A stretch of DNA of 64,000 nucleotides from Cyclina sinensis (GCA_012932295.1 JAAONU010000001.1:21152461-21216460); one strand, 5' to 3'; numbered from the stretch's first letter, positions 1-12,860 are shown. The notes: generated by a model from the letters alone, not told the origin. Program-made: numbers and translations.

Positions 1-1140
1 CTAATTTATATACTGTATTGAGAAGAGTTATAGGGCGCCAGTTTTACAAATATTGTCTAGGTTTGTTATCTTTCGGGATGCAAATGATGATTCTTTGTTT
101 TTGTGTTATCGATAATTCACCTTGTTCAAAAGCATGATTTATAGCTATCACAACAAATGTACCTATTTTCCCCCAGAATACTTTAAAGAAATTTGAAGAA
201 AAACCATCAGAACCCGGACTTTTATCGTTATTTATATATTTTAATGTTTCGGTGACTTCAGAATAAGTTAACCTTCCTTCTAGTTTTTTTGACAGGTTAT
301 TACTCAGCTTTGGAACAGTTATATTATTCAAATATCTATCCATATCAAAATCCGTGTATTGGTCAACTTTTGTGTACAGATCTTTGTAAAATCTTCCCGT
401 CTCTTTCAAAATATCTTACTGAACATATATTATATTGCCATTTTCTTTTTCAATAAAGGGTATGTTTTGTTTACAAAATTATATGTTTCTAGGTTACAAA
501 AAAAATTGGTTGCCTTTTCATCATTATCAATCCAATTTGCTCTGGATCTTATAAAGTGTCCCTTCATTTTTTCCTTCCTTGTATCTTTTAGTTCTGCCTG
601 CAATAAAATCAAATTTTCTCTGTTTTCTTCACTAAAATTTTCTTCTAGTTTTTTGATTTCTCATATTAAAGAAAATGAGAAAATGCTCTTGTTTTTTTAG
701 TCTTGGTTTTATAACTGAGTATGAAATTTGCTTTTCCTCTGATTTCCATTAATAAAGTTTCTAAAAAAGTCCATCATCTATAACAAATTGTATTTCTTCA
801 TCATAAATGTTTTTTAAGTTTGAAATATTGTAAATATTGATTTTTCACTTCTTCTTTTTTTTCATTGATACAGTTAGATAATCTACCTTGAGAAATAAAG
901 ATTTTTTTAAACTTCCAGAGGCCTTTAACATGTCCGACATTTGAAAGGTTTAAATTCAAAGTAATAATTGAGTGGTCTGACCTGTAACTAATATCAATAT
1001 CACAATGACATTTGGAAGAAAACCTTCTGTTAATAAAAAGAAATCAAGGTTTCCTTGTTGGAATGGATTTGTTCTCCTCCAAGAATATTTTTAATATCAC
1101 CGTTTAGTTCTCGAAATTGGTCATATAAAGAGTAGTCAAG
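1..1140 (-). mobile_element. Tx1/L1-like LINE ORF2, left part: end of endonuclease, linker and start of reverse transcriptase (decayed)
   Basis: Read on the minus strand, this is the middle of a LINE ORF2. Around 950-1140 lies the end of an APE-type endonuclease, recognised by the SDHSII motif followed by a GLWKFKK stretch. The linker at 430-612 contains IRSRANWI and a FFCNLE stretch. Residues at 47-409 match the start of a Tx1/L1 reverse transcriptase, with KSPGSDGF and IICIPKDNKPRQYL. At 44-46 an in-frame TAA replaces one residue, and the expected NWRPITLLNTVYK then follows to the window edge. Several further frameshifts and stops lie at 600-1100, so the copy is dead. Catalytic FADD-type palm motifs would lie beyond base 1. 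Family assignment rests on motif recognition; the Tx1 versus L1 clade is not resolved. Confidence 0.85.
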
Positions 1141-1949
1141 TTTATTGTCTCATTTAACATGTAATATACACAGTAAAATTACATTACATATACATGTAAA
1201 AACCAATCTAAACAGATTTATTGAGACACTCTTCATTACTTCAAACATAGTAAAAAACTATTATATAGTTTATAAGAGAAACATTCTACCCTTCCCTTGG
1301 GAAGGTAAGTTAAGCATAAACTTTTTACTTATTCAACTAGCATATAAATATGTAACAACTGCTATAATTATAGATATTTACCAGTTAATTTTCAATAGTA
1401 TTCCAAAATCTAGCGTTTATAACAGCAATTATCTACCTTAATACTACCGAGGTCTGTAGCTCAACTTGTCTCAAAGGAAGGGCTTAATGTCATCAGTATT
1501 TACAATTAAAAAAAAAAGAAATGTAAAATAGCCCTAACGCGCACTAACATTTTAAAAACATCAACTATCATCCCTGATCAGATTAGGGGTGAACTGATTA
1601 ACAATGACCTTGTACATATGTTTAAAAGATACATGTACTTAAAATATCCTATACATTTTACATTTTAAGAAGTTTACCTGATAATGTTAATAGAAAGATA
1701 CAAACCCTGATCAACATGTGCTATATTTATGAAAATCAGACCAAATTTAGTGTAATTCTGAAACCAATTTGATTCATACTACCTATAATAAACTGATACA
1801 GATCAAAATAACCCATATAGAAGCACAGGTATTAATCAGTCTTGAATAATTCGTATTCATATAACATCTTTGTTGTATAAACACAAAATTGGCTGTGATG
1901 TATAATCTCATACAGCACATTTTGAGGTGAATTTAATATTTACATAGGT
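1141..1949. other. AT-rich DNA between LINE parts, no gene recognised
   Basis: No convincing coding frame is seen; the open stretch at 1145-1441 (+) has no recognisable motif. Part of this may be the 3' untranslated tail of the minus-strand LINE that ends its coding part at 1950. That would fit the nested arrangement, but it cannot be shown from sequence alone. Confidence 0.4.
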
Positions 1950-4900
1950 TTATCTATACAGAAAGTCGGTTCTGGCTTGCAATATCATATGACATATTTT
2001 ACTGCTGGTTTTTAACATGTGTTCACTAGACAATACATAGTTAAGCTTATCTTCATCAGTTAAATCTTTGAAATTGCTATTCAAATTATTGGCTTTATTT
2101 ACCATATCAATTCTAAGATGTTCATACAATGGACAATAAAATAAGACATGCATTTCATTTTAAACGCCATTTTTACAAATAGGGCATACACGTTGTTCTT
2201 CTTTAATATTTTAATATCTACCAGTTTCTAAACGGATAGGGGCTAATGCTGTTTTATGTTTTCTTGGTATGAACGTACAGGCAACATAATTTTCTAGTCC
2301 ATAATTAACTTTAAAGTGTTTGTATGTTCGAAGTTTATTATCGCCTCGACCAGACGGACCTGCTATATTTCTTATACTAAGGTTCCATTCAGTGGTAAAA
2401 ATATCCACTGCACCTGCAACAACCTTATTACAGAAATCTCTTGAATATAATTCTGTGCAATCATGTACTAAATGTTGTAAATTCAATAATTCTACCCATT
2501 CCCAGGAAAAATTTCATTGCTCTAGCTTGCACAGAATTAATACAAGAATAAGATTTATTTCCCCAAACAGATGCCCCATAAGCAATGACTGGCTAAACTG
2601 TATTTTCATATAGTTTCATAAACACCTTATATGGAAAGCAACCATATGACTTAAATTTAGCTATGAGCAATCCAAATGCTCGACCTGCACTTTGAGCAAC
2701 AGACTTTGCCATAAGATTAAATTCAAGGAACTCGGTCAGTAATAAACCAAGGTATGTATAATTGGCAACAACCTTCAGATTATGGATCCCGCATGTGAAA
2801 CTACTTGCAGTTCTGGGTACTGAACTAGGGCGGAAGTGTACAATATTGCTTTTCATTGGGTTAACAATCATATTATTTCTATCACACCAATTATGCAGAA
2901 TATCTAACATAAATTGTAAGTCTTCTTCATTCTCAGCTATAAATACAATGTCGTCTGCATATAAAAGTATACATAATAATTCATTTTCTATCGAAATACC
3001 TTTTCCAGCAGTTTTAATTGCTATAGCAAGATCATTAATATACAGATTGAATAACAAGGGAGATAATGAACACCCTTGTCTCAAACCACATTTTACATCG
3101 AACCAGTCTTTATAATGACCATTTACCCTAACACTTGATGTGACGTTACGATATAATTATTTAAGAGCACTAAATATTTTACCATTCAAAACAATATTTG
3201 TTACATAACTTGTTCCATAGAATGCCTCGACTTATAAATTCGTATGCTTTCTTAAAATCTATAAAGGCACAAAATGTAGATTTCTTTGCCTTTTTTCAAG
3301 TGTCCATAATATTAGTAAGTGAAGATATCTGGTCAACTGTACTGTTGTTTTTACGAAATCCATTCTGTTCATCTACTAAAATATTATTCGTCTCAGCCCA
3401 TTTAGAAATTCTATCATTTAAAATGGAACAATATATTTTATACATTGCACATGATAGTGCTATACCTCTATATGATAAGGGATCCCTGAGATCTGAATAT
3501 TAGATTTTGGAATCGGACTAATGATTACTTGTCCCCATTTTGACGGAATAATTCCAGTGCTAAAACATACATTATACAATATATGCAAAAATGAAACTGA
3601 ACATTCATTCTTCAAAATGTCAACTGGGATTGCATCAAAACCACATGCTTTCTCACGCTTTGCTTTATTAATAGCTTTTTCAACTTTAAAAATAGTAATA
3701 TTTTCATTCAAACAATCACAGCTATAAGACGTATGACTTACTTTTTCATCATTGTCAACTATTTTATCAGTTTGTCTATCAACAAATAAGCTGCTAAAAT
3801 CAACTTTCCATTTCGATAACACAGTATGAAGATTATTTGATATTGAACCATCATCACATACTACTTCCATTGGTATACCTTTCTTTCTGGTATGACCAAC
3901 ACCAATCCTGCCTATAGTCTTCCAAAATTCTTGACCACTATTTTCGCATTCAGTAAGTTATCCATTCTAAAGAGAGACCCAATATGCCCGTTTACACTTT
4001 TGGACTTCACGGTCAAATCCTTTCCTCGCCATAATGAACACACCCTTTACATGGTTTTTATTCGGTCCATTACAATTCTTCAACCAATTTCTTTCAGCTA
4101 CACACATAGAATTCAATAGACAGGACAAAGTGTTGTTCCACCAAGGTTTTCCAACCCTTCTTTTTTATTAGAAGAACCATTTTCAAGCCTAACACTTTTG
4201 TATTACAATTTGTTATACATTTCTTTTGTCAAACACAAATCAGTATAAGCATGATCAATGTCTGTTTGGTTTTGCAAACTTTGTTCTAAATTTAAAACAG
4301 TATTATGTATAGAAGTAACAACATCATTTGTATTTAAAAAAGTTTCTGGGATATTTTTTAAATCAAACTTAACATATTCAATGGTACCATGAACATTTTG
4401 AACACATTGTATATTATCATCATTTACAAAAGAAGCAAAGTCTACACACCAAGACAAAACAGAGTGGTCTGGGGTGGAGATTGGTACTAAACCACTAATC
4501 CTCGAGATATCAGCTCAGTGCTTCTTATGACTTTGAAATCTTTAAAAAGGTTCAAATTATCATGAGGAACAATACAATAATCAACTACTGCTACACCTTT
4601 TGTAGAAATAGATGTATAATCATTGTTTACACAATTACGACCATTAAGAATACACATGTTACTATCAACTAAAAAATCTAGTAATTTATCTCCATATGCA
4701 TTACTTGTAAAATCAACAATATTTCTTTCTGGCAAATTATCTACACCTATAATAAAATCAGCATTGTCTCCAATGCGACTATTAAAATCACCACAAATGT
4801 GTATATGACCATCATTCTGATATATATATATATATACTAGATAATAAAGTATCATAGAAGTTACTTGCATCTATTTGTCTAGATGAATTTATAGGTGGTA

Positions 4901-5215
4901 AATAACACACACAGCTATAAAACAAAAAGTCTGAAAATTTATCTGAAAACTCCTTCAAAATTCCTGTCTACAACTTCTATATTATAGAAATCTAATAATT
5001 AATTTTTGACTAGAAATCCTACACCCCCAGAACCCGATGGAGCATTGATATGTAAATTCTTATGGTTATTACCGAACCATTTGAAACCATCTAAATTTGT
5101 AATATCATCATTGCATAAATGTGTTTCGGCTAAGCCCAATATATCATAATTCAAAAATTTGACACATTCTTCTCTTAAAATATAATTGTCACTGTTAAAA
5201 GTGTTCCAGAAACCG
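1950..5215 (-). pseudogene. LINE ORF2: endonuclease, reverse transcriptase and C-terminal finger, multiple frameshifts
   Basis: The endonuclease begins near 5215 and shows LGLAETHL, SGSGGVGFLV, CGDFNSRIGD, DYTS followed by VDYCIV, and STPDHSVLSW (near 4450). These cover the acid, Asn and SDH-type catalytic positions of APE endonucleases. The reverse transcriptase follows: AKREKACGFDAIPVDILKN (3870-3460), FIDFKKAYE near 3240, then MRQGCSLSPLLFNLYINDL and YADDIVFIAE at 3084-2593. The C-terminus has APIRLETGRY (2211) and a CPICKN stretch followed by HVLFYCPLY, a Cys/His finger typical of this LINE group. Frameshifts occur near 4495 and between the reverse transcriptase pieces, and a stop lies inside the finger region. 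In active relatives ORF2p nicks target DNA and primes reverse transcription there. This copy is inactive. Confidence 0.85.
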
Positions 5216-5223
5216 GAGTAGAC

Positions 5224-6587
5224 TTATCTTCTATAGCCACGACCACGTCCTCTCTGGCCCCCATAGCTTCTTCCACGTTGACCTTGACCTCTGTTGCCAT
5301 GATGACCACCATTTCCATGTGCACGACCATTATCACGACCACTATCATTGTCATCCGACCACTGGCGCTTATTATACCTGTCTGAATTTGCACTCCTGTG
5401 AGTGTTATTTGAATTTTGTTCATTTATACTATTACTTTGATTAGTACTTTGTTTTTTGTAAATTGCACCATTATTATGGGTGCCACTACCACTATTATGT
5501 TTTTGATTATCATCACCACTATGGTATATCGACCTTGATCCACTCCCATGACGAGCATTCATGCCACGATCTGACTCGTTTGATTGATTACCTCTCCTGT
5601 CGCTCTGATATGGGTAACCATGTACAAAACGATTACCCCGGATTGATATATCACTCCCTTTTTCTCGGAGAGCTTTCACAATCAAGTTCATATTTCTATT
5701 ACAAAAATGTAGTTGTTCTCTCTTCCAATGATTGGTCTTTACTGATGAACACATCCCCATACTGATTGCAGTTTTTCAGATTGTTTTTGACAGACAACAC
5801 GCGTCTCCTATCCTCGAAAGATTGAAATGTTGCGATGACAATACCTGGTTTTTCACTACTGTCCATGACAAGTTTCCTCTTGGTCTTCAGAACAGAAACA
5901 CTGATTTTAAGCCCATCTTTTATTAGTGAATTGACTTTCATATTCAGATTTTCACCCTCGTGAAAAAGAAGTCCCCTAATTGCGATGTTTAATTTTCTGT
6001 TTTCTTGTGTATTGTTACTTGCACTACCACACATACTATTAACTTTATTATCTAAGTCTGTCATATCTTTTCGGATATCCTTAGTGAAGTATGGTAGTGG
6101 TCAGACTCTCTGTCACCTTTTTTACCTCAGCATTAACTCGTTTATCTATCATATTTCCTATTCTGTGAACAAGTTCTGATTCTAATGTTGTTTCAATCTT
6201 GTCCATGCGATCGTTCAAATCTTTATTCATAGCATAGACATTCTCTGTGAGCTTGTTTATGGCGTTTACATTTTCAGCCAATTTCAAGATCAGCATAGAC
6301 AGATCTTGAGGACCCTGACTCAACGTTGGAACAAACTCTAAGGATTTATCACCTTTTTGTAATAACAATCGCCTTGTTGACTTATTTGTACCATTTATTA
6401 AATCTGTATTTTCTTTCCCATTGTCACTTTTACACTTTTTCATAGACTGAGTCAACAGTTCATCACTCCTATGTCTTTTCCGATTAGAGTTCATATTTCG
6501 TTTTGGGGTTCTAAGCACATTATCTACATACTCTTGAGCATCATTCATAAAGTTCACGTCATTCGTTGATCCTGTTGAAATGTTCAA
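5224..6587 (-). pseudogene. LINE ORF1 (nucleic-acid-binding protein), two frameshifts
   Basis: Three consecutive minus-strand frames make one ORF1. The first (6587-6081) is basic and then coiled-coil-like, with NAINKLTENVYAMNKDLNDR followed by a DRMDKIETTLE stretch. The second (6064-5699) resembles the RRM-like domain of LINE ORF1 proteins, with IAIRGLLFHEGENLNMKVN and KPGIVIATFQSFEDRR. The third (5760-5224) starts in the same domain (LIVKALREKGSDISIRGNRF) and ends in an Asn/Ser/Gly/Arg-rich tail of RGG-like repeats. Frame changes lie near 6090 and 5705. ORF1p coats element RNA and chaperones it into an RNP in known LINEs; that role is family knowledge. The unusually long glycine/arginine tail runs straight up to the endonuclease frame. 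Confidence 0.75.
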
Positions 6588-6829
6588 TGACCGTTGTGCA
6601 AAGTATCCGATTCAATTGTCTATCCGAACTACTACTACACGTGCACAACGTAATCACATAATTCTCTTTTCGAACACTTTTGGAGAAGTTGTTATGCACG
6701 ATTAAAGAATCGACCATAAAATTTCGTTTACCTAATGTCCTTTTACTCAAATCGCCCTGCAACTGCACAAACTTTTATCCAAAATTTTCGCTGAAATACA
6801 AAATGGCCTCCTAGGTTAGACACCAAATG

Positions 6830-7354
6830 TCTATCTCGTATTTCATCTAATAAGTAAATTCTAGTTTTTCTATTGTTGTTAAGAGATTTATAATTACAAT
6901 AATCTAACTCTAACATTTAGGATAAAGTTAGAATCTCCACACCACAGATATATTCCTGATTTCCTTTCTGGTCTATGATTTGAAAAATATTTTCATAGAA
7001 AGATGGCTTTTCTATATTTGGCCCATAAATATTTATTAAAGTGAAGCATTTTGTCTGAACAAGTAAATTTAAAATGACATAGTTTCCTTCTGGATCGACC
7101 ACGGAATCTTGTATTTTAAAATCTAACTTACGGTTAAACATCACGCCTACACCCCTTGAGTTTCCCCCACCATAGCTTAAAAAAAACAATCTGAACTCCA
7201 TTCATACGTGCTTAAGCATATTTGGGGTAAAATGGAGGTCTTGTAAACAATAGATATCCGCGTTTTTTTCCTTTCAAAAATTAAAAACATCATTTCGTTT
7301 CTCACTGCCGTGCAAACTTCGACAATTATATGAGATAATTCTTAACTCAGCCAT
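6830..7354 (-). mobile_element. Tx1/L1-like LINE ORF2, right part: start of the endonuclease
   Basis: On the minus strand an ORF2 start is seen at 7354 (MAELRIISYNCRSLHGSEK). It continues through NADIYCLQDLHF, SRGVGVMFNRKLDFK and TLINIYGPNIEKPSFYENI to GGDSNFILN and SLNNNRKTRIYLLDEIRDRH. These are the N-terminal endonuclease blocks of a Tx1/L1-like LINE: the LQD-type active-site block, the IYGPN block and a damaged GDFN block. Stops near 7274 and a frame change near 6930 break it. The alignment stops almost where the left part at about 1130 resumes (DQFRELNGD), as expected if both come from one copy split by a later insertion. Confidence 0.8.
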
Positions 7355-7599
7355 TAACATTTTTTTTCCTATCACAAAAATCAGATTCTCAGGAAAATTC
7401 AAATACATGATCATACTGAATAAACTGCTTAAAGCTACTCCGTTCTTAATAGGCTGCATTAAAACAGATATAAATCGAAGAAAAAACAAAGAAATACAAA
7501 TACAAACAAAAACAAAAGAAACGAAAAGAAAAAAATAAGACATGGAAAACAAGAACTATTGCAACATGGGCAAAAGTTTTCAAATTTTCTATATCAATA

Positions 7600-7960
7600 A
7601 CCAATTTCAACAAAAATTCAAGTTGAAATGGGACAGATCTCAAAAAACAGCTTTTAGAGTAATGTCCTTGTCTTACAACTGTGCCCTGTCATAATAAGCA
7701 AATATTCCAAGTTTCATATTGAAACCTTTGATAAATTTGAAATCATTCCACTTAATAACCAATTTTGACCAAAAAAATCTAAGTTAAAAAGGGAGGGGCT
7801 TAACTCCAATTTTTTTCTGAATAATGCCCTATCTTGTCTTACTACTGTACCTTTATGTCTTATAAGCAAGTATTCCAAGTTTTGTGGTGATAGCTTTACG
7901 TGTTTCAGTAAAGGGCAACATCAGATTTTTTACACGACGACGAAGACGACCTAGCGTTCA
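7600..7960. repeat. Two diverged tandem copies of a dispersed repeat ('attccaagttt' family)
   Basis: Both halves contain a 'tgtcttac-act-tg-cct' stretch followed about 30 bases later by 'ataagcaa(a/g)tattccaagttt' (near 7690 and 7865), so this is a roughly 170-base unit repeated twice. The second copy ends in a 'cgacgacgaagacgac' motif near 7935. Related fragments occur near 58140 and 58400. No coding capacity. Confidence 0.55.
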
Positions 7961-9600
7961 TGATAGCTCGGGTTTTTCTTCGATACAGATGAGCTAAAAA
8001 TAGGGGAAATACCATTGGGATCTCTATTAAACTGAAATACTTGACAATTGCTTATACCCAAGTCAAGAGCAACACAGAAATTTAATATATTTTGTATGTA
8101 AGTAAACTGTTCATAGAAAAGTAACAAAATCATGTGAGCAAATAATTAAGATGTGAAAACAGTAGATAAATAACGTAAAATGTGCAAATATATACTGCGG
8201 CCTCACTGCAATTATACTGACAACACAGAAACTAATTTCTTGACTCCATGACCATGTTCAAAACATTCAGTGCTGTTTTACTAGATGTAATTTGGATACA
8301 AGTCTACTCAATGACTATGTAGAATAACATCTTGTGATAAGTTTATAATGTGACACATACATCTTACCTTACAAGAAGTAAACTTGCATAAAGAGTCCTA
8401 TTCTATCAGATACTTTAAAAAACTGTTGTTTTTTTCATTAGTTTCAGACTGGATCTAATCGTTTGTATAGGAAATGTGGCATGAAAATAATTTAAGGCAA
8501 AATATGGTCATGATGAAAACCCCTAAACGTTTTCATTGAAATGTTTTAATCCTTTCTTTATGACCGAGATATTTGGAGATCTGTGCTTATCAATAATCAA
8601 CTGAGGGTGTTTAAAGAAAAGCATTGAAATAAATACATTATTATATACATAACAAATAAAAGGGTTATCAAAAGTAAAGTATAGAACGAATACTGCAATC
8701 AATATATTCGCTTTGCCATTTTGGAAAATATTCGAATTTTCGATTTTCGGTATCCGAGTATAGGTATTGTTTAACTGTATTCGTTCAGACTAACGTGGTT
8801 CGGGAAACTCCTGTGTATATTAAAGAAATGGCTTGTTTAATGGAAGCCTCAAATACTTTTTGTGATTGGCATAAATACAATATACTCCTCTCTTTAAAAC
8901 GTGATTATCGCCATAAATACGGACAGTTGATAATATAGCAAGGATTGTTTTTTTCTGTCAGAATTCGGGAAAACAGATAAATATATTTATCAAAATGCAA
9001 ACTTAAATGAAGGATGTAAAAAATATTTCATGAGTTATTCTGCTTGATTTGACAACACTTCAACAAAAAGTATAATTATCAGCGTCAAAAGCGTGATTGG
9101 TAAATTTTCGTAACGTTATCTCATTACACGCATTCGGAAGGGGCGATTGTTTCAGTGCGTAGTAAATTTTATGAATAAAACTGTAGCGGGTGAATACTAA
9201 ATTAATAACTTGTTAGTTTTACAGTTTGATTTCCCCAAAAATTGAAAGTATATCTCATGTTTTCAAAATCATCAGAATTCTGCAATATCAAAGCACTTTT
9301 ATCAAAACTGCAATGGAAACTCATACTATCTATGGTACTATTTTTCAACGCGACTGTATGGATAAGAGGCGTCATGTGATTGTAACTAGAAAATCAGGTG
9401 TGCAACATTAGAATCTTTCGCTTCTAAAAACTGTATAATTTCATATAAATCGTGATACGTTTTATTGCTTTGTGTACAAAAGTGTGCACAAGGTATTAGA
9501 AATTCAGTGGCTTAAAATCAAATATTATAGAAACAAGCTTTTTAAGTAAATGAAGGGTAAAGAAAAACAACATACGCATTTATCTCCTAAATCTTTGCTG
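7961..9600. other. Non-coding AT-rich DNA, nothing recognised
   Basis: No frame with recognisable protein motifs, no RNA gene and no clear repeat structure was found. Short open frames here are of the size expected by chance. Confidence 0.4.
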
Positions 9601-9611
9601 ACGACATTGGT

Positions 9612-9700
9612 TTGGCCGCTTTGAACAGTGCAGACCACAGTCTATCTGTTTATTTTAGCGGTCTGACCATCGCCTACACTGTTCACTTTTCGGTCGGTAA
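9612..9700. repeat. Degenerate hairpin repeat with GAACAGTG / CACTGTTC arms
   Basis: GAACAGTG at 9623-9630 is matched by its exact reverse complement CACTGTTC at 9677-9684. Flanking bases also pair loosely (ggccgc against ggtcgg; cagacca against tctgacc). It looks like a decayed copy of a short palindromic dispersed element. I recall similar 'AACAGTGCAGACCA' hairpins as common in bivalve DNA; that link is from memory. Confidence 0.5.
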
Positions 9701-10680
9701 GTTTTCAATCCTTATTCCAGTAATGACTAATGACCAACTGAATCATTGTAACTTCGCAACCATTATAATTAGGATAACTGAAAAGCCACAAAGCACTGGC
9801 GATAGAAGATTGTTCACAAATCTTTTTTATGTATCACACATTCAAGTAACAAACCGGTGCTGCAGTAGGATATTCAATATTTAGGATAAGTGTCGACAAT
9901 GGTGACATGGCTCTCGTTTTTGCACATAAAGATAGTTAAAAAATAAAAAAAATGGCCACTAGAAGTCATCGTGACCACTGGTCAGGTGTACCGTTATGTA
10001 TAACCAGTCACTGCGTATGGCTTTATTTGTTGCTAATGACCAGACATTTTTACCAAAAAGCAAACTTTTATAATAAAACTCTTTTAGTAATATTGATGTC
10101 ATTATTTTTCTAAAATGTCAATTAACATAAATATAGAAGTGAATTAACCTCGCGTTCTTCATGATCTGTATCCAATGTTTCAACTAAGACTTTTTTTTAC
10201 AAATAATTGATTATGTAAACCAGTAAAAACTCCACTTTTTGTGTGACAATATAGTATGTCGAGTGTTAGGTTAGACACAACCAAATCGCACATTGCCGGC
10301 ACCGCTCAGTTTTCATAGAACTTTTTGATCACGTAGAAATCTGATTGGCTCATAAAAACATGTAGTATTGTGTGCACTTAAAATGTATGCAATAGAATAA
10401 TTTTCCGTGTTCATCAGTACAACTTTTAAGTAAAGCTGAGAAGCAGAAGAAGTTAATGTTTATTTTTACACAACTCAAATTCTTATATGTTTTATCAGGT
10501 CTAGAAAATTCAGATGATAGAGAAAAGTAGGTGAACCGAAGCAGTACCAATAAAGATTGTGCAATCATCTTTGTACAATAAAATGGAGCCGACAGGACAG
10601 AAAGCCCCGTTTCACTTTATACATTTGTCACCCTTCACATTGACCCGTAAGAAAATGTTTCAGGAACGTGTGTTCTCTTT
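9701..10680. other. Non-coding DNA, nothing recognised
   Basis: AT-rich with scattered short open frames on both strands and no motif of a known family. No tandem repeat or hairpin of note was seen. Confidence 0.35.
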
Positions 10681-10689
10681 TGGAACTGT

Positions 10690-10975
10690 CTGAAAACACA
10701 CGCAGACAGCACGAATTAATAAAATAATTGTGACTACAAGACTTCGTGTTTTCACTCCAAAATCTGTTCTGGGTGTGCGCATTTAAAAAATACTCGAAAA
10801 TGACGATTAGATTAAATAAATGATAAATGAGAAAATTGGGAATGGACATATATCAAGTAACATGTCAATAATTTACCTGAAAACACACGCAGACAGCTCA
10901 AGTAAATAAAATAATTGAGGCAACAAGATTTCGTATTTTCACTCCAAAATCTATTCTGGCTGTGCGCATGCGTGA
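10690..10975 (+). repeat. Direct duplication of a roughly 95-bp segment
   Basis: The segment starting 'ctgaaaacacacgcagacag' at about 10690 recurs at about 10879. Both copies run on through 'ttcactccaaaatct' and '(g/c)tgtgcgcat', ending near 10782 and 10970. About 95 bases each, with roughly ten to fifteen differences, about 190 bases apart. It could be a local duplication or two copies of a short dispersed element. Confidence 0.75.
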
Positions 10976-10980
10976 CGTAA

Positions 10981-12860
10981 AGTTGGCAGTAAGGCTATAA
11001 CAAGCAAACTGAGGCCCATCACCGTGGTTAATATAATTATGATACTGTAATAAATATTATGAGGATGTACAATGGATATAAAATGGGTGATATAGGAATG
11101 ATATTGGATATATGGATGAAATACACAATTATATGTACAATATTATGACAAATGACTCTGTGACACATTTCACTGATTGTGTTATTCGTTTCCTGAAAAA
11201 TAAATGAGCATCGAATACTTATATACTTCTAGTTGTATGCTAGGTAGTTTTAATTTAAAAGAATATAAATTATACATACTTAATTCTAATTAAATGTAAG
11301 TCCTGTTTAAAACTTCAAGTCATACAGGTTATGGGAAATCAGCTAGATTCGAATGGGTCGAAAGATAGATATAGACGTAATAAGTGTTTCCTTTACTCAA
11401 AAGCCTCCCAAAAATGTATATAAACCTTAAAGTCAAGGTTTTGCTTTTAACGAAAAATATTTCATTTATAAGCCTTTGCATATCAAGTTCTTGCACTGAT
11501 TTTGTGCAAGGTTATCTCTAAGCTTGCTACATCTTTATAAAAGTATACATCTATGATTTAGCTCGATTTGATTTGTAAAAAACAGTCTCGATTTATTTGA
11601 GTTTTTTCATTTTCGGTACTGGTTTCCTGAATTACCAAAACCGCACCCCTACTCCTAAAGAGTTAATTTCCTTTATTTGAGAGGGAAAGTAGGATGCTTC
11701 CTATTTAACCAGATCCAGTCATGCTTAGTGTATAGCTCACAGTTATACATAGGAACTAGGTTTAAACAGAAATAAACTTTATGGGAAACAACTCATGCAT
11801 TCTTTATTTTGTGCATAGCAAAAGTTATTCTTTTTCAACTGAGGTTAATATGGTTTCAAACTTCTGTTAATTAATACTGGCGTTTGTATCCGTCCAGTCA
11901 TTTCTGGAAAGGACCATTGTTCAGCAGACACTACCAACATCCTCCCATAATGAGCAATGCTTATGGATTACGGTACTAAATCAAAACACCTTATACAACG
12001 CTTTGAAGGCGTACACACATAATGGTTTGTAGACGTTACTGCGAATCACTAGAATACTTTCATTTCTTCTTTTCATGAGTAAAAGCGGCGAGACATAATA
12101 AAAGCAGTGAAACAGATATGTAGCCTACCCATGATAAAAATGTAACTGTGTCAAGAGAGAAGATATACACCATAAAACAAACTACCAACACTTTGGTCTT
12201 GATGCATGGATGTTTAAACCTTTAGTAGTAAAGCAATAAACGACTTATAGACATTTGCTCAGTATAAGTGTTATTGACCTTGGTTGCCCTCTCGATCAAT
12301 ATCATGTCCATATAGTTAATATCAAATCATATATTCAATTAAAAAAACTTCATTTAGGAGTATTGCAGTTAATCTTAGTATATTAAATAATTAAGTATCA
12401 ACATCACAAAATATCACAGAATTGTTAATAAATTCAAAACATTTCTAAGTTCTACTCAGTACTGCAGTTTCTACTGAAATCTCATCGGTAGCCATGCTAA
12501 GCTTTGGCTTATGATTCAACAAGGAGAGTAACATCTACATTCATTAAACTAAAACTGTCACTGAAAGTGATTAATACCCCCACAATACTGCCTTGTCAGA
12601 GGCAGGAGGAGAAAATGACAAGTTAGAACTAATTGACGGATCACAAAATGTCAGTGAAACAGACTGAAATACTCTGAAGATTTTCAACCCAGTGAAAACT
12701 CCCTTTTGTACCGCTGTAAAGAAATATTAATGCTGTTGTTATTATACATCTGTGGGAAGTTTGGTAATAAAAGACTGAATTGTAAAAATTGTTATGAAAT
12801 CATATGACTTCATGTCTGTGACGACGTTAACGTTCTACCAACGTATTTCAAAATCCATTC
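10981..12860. other. Non-coding DNA, nothing recognised
   Basis: Long AT-rich stretch without a supported gene, repeat array or structured element. Confidence 0.35.

Larger units (their letters stand above)
1950..6790 (-). mobile_element. Near full-length two-ORF non-LTR retrotransposon (CR1/L2/jockey-like group), frameshifted
   Basis: A LINE running right to left. From 6587 down to 5224 is ORF1, with coiled-coil, RRM-like and RGG-rich parts. From about 5215 down to 1950 is ORF2, with APE endonuclease, reverse transcriptase and a terminal CCHC-like finger. The order, and the absence of LTRs, fit a non-LTR element. At least two frameshifts in ORF1, one in the endonuclease and several in the reverse transcriptase and C-terminus show that it is inactive. 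No poly-A or simple-repeat tail and no target duplication could be fixed. The clade is uncertain: the palm has YADDIVF and the C-terminus has APIRLETGRY. Confidence 0.85.

Noticed and set aside
1100..6850. Target-site duplication at the borders of the nested LINE
   Set aside because: Compared bases near 1130-1150 with 6800-6840 and found no convincing direct repeat.
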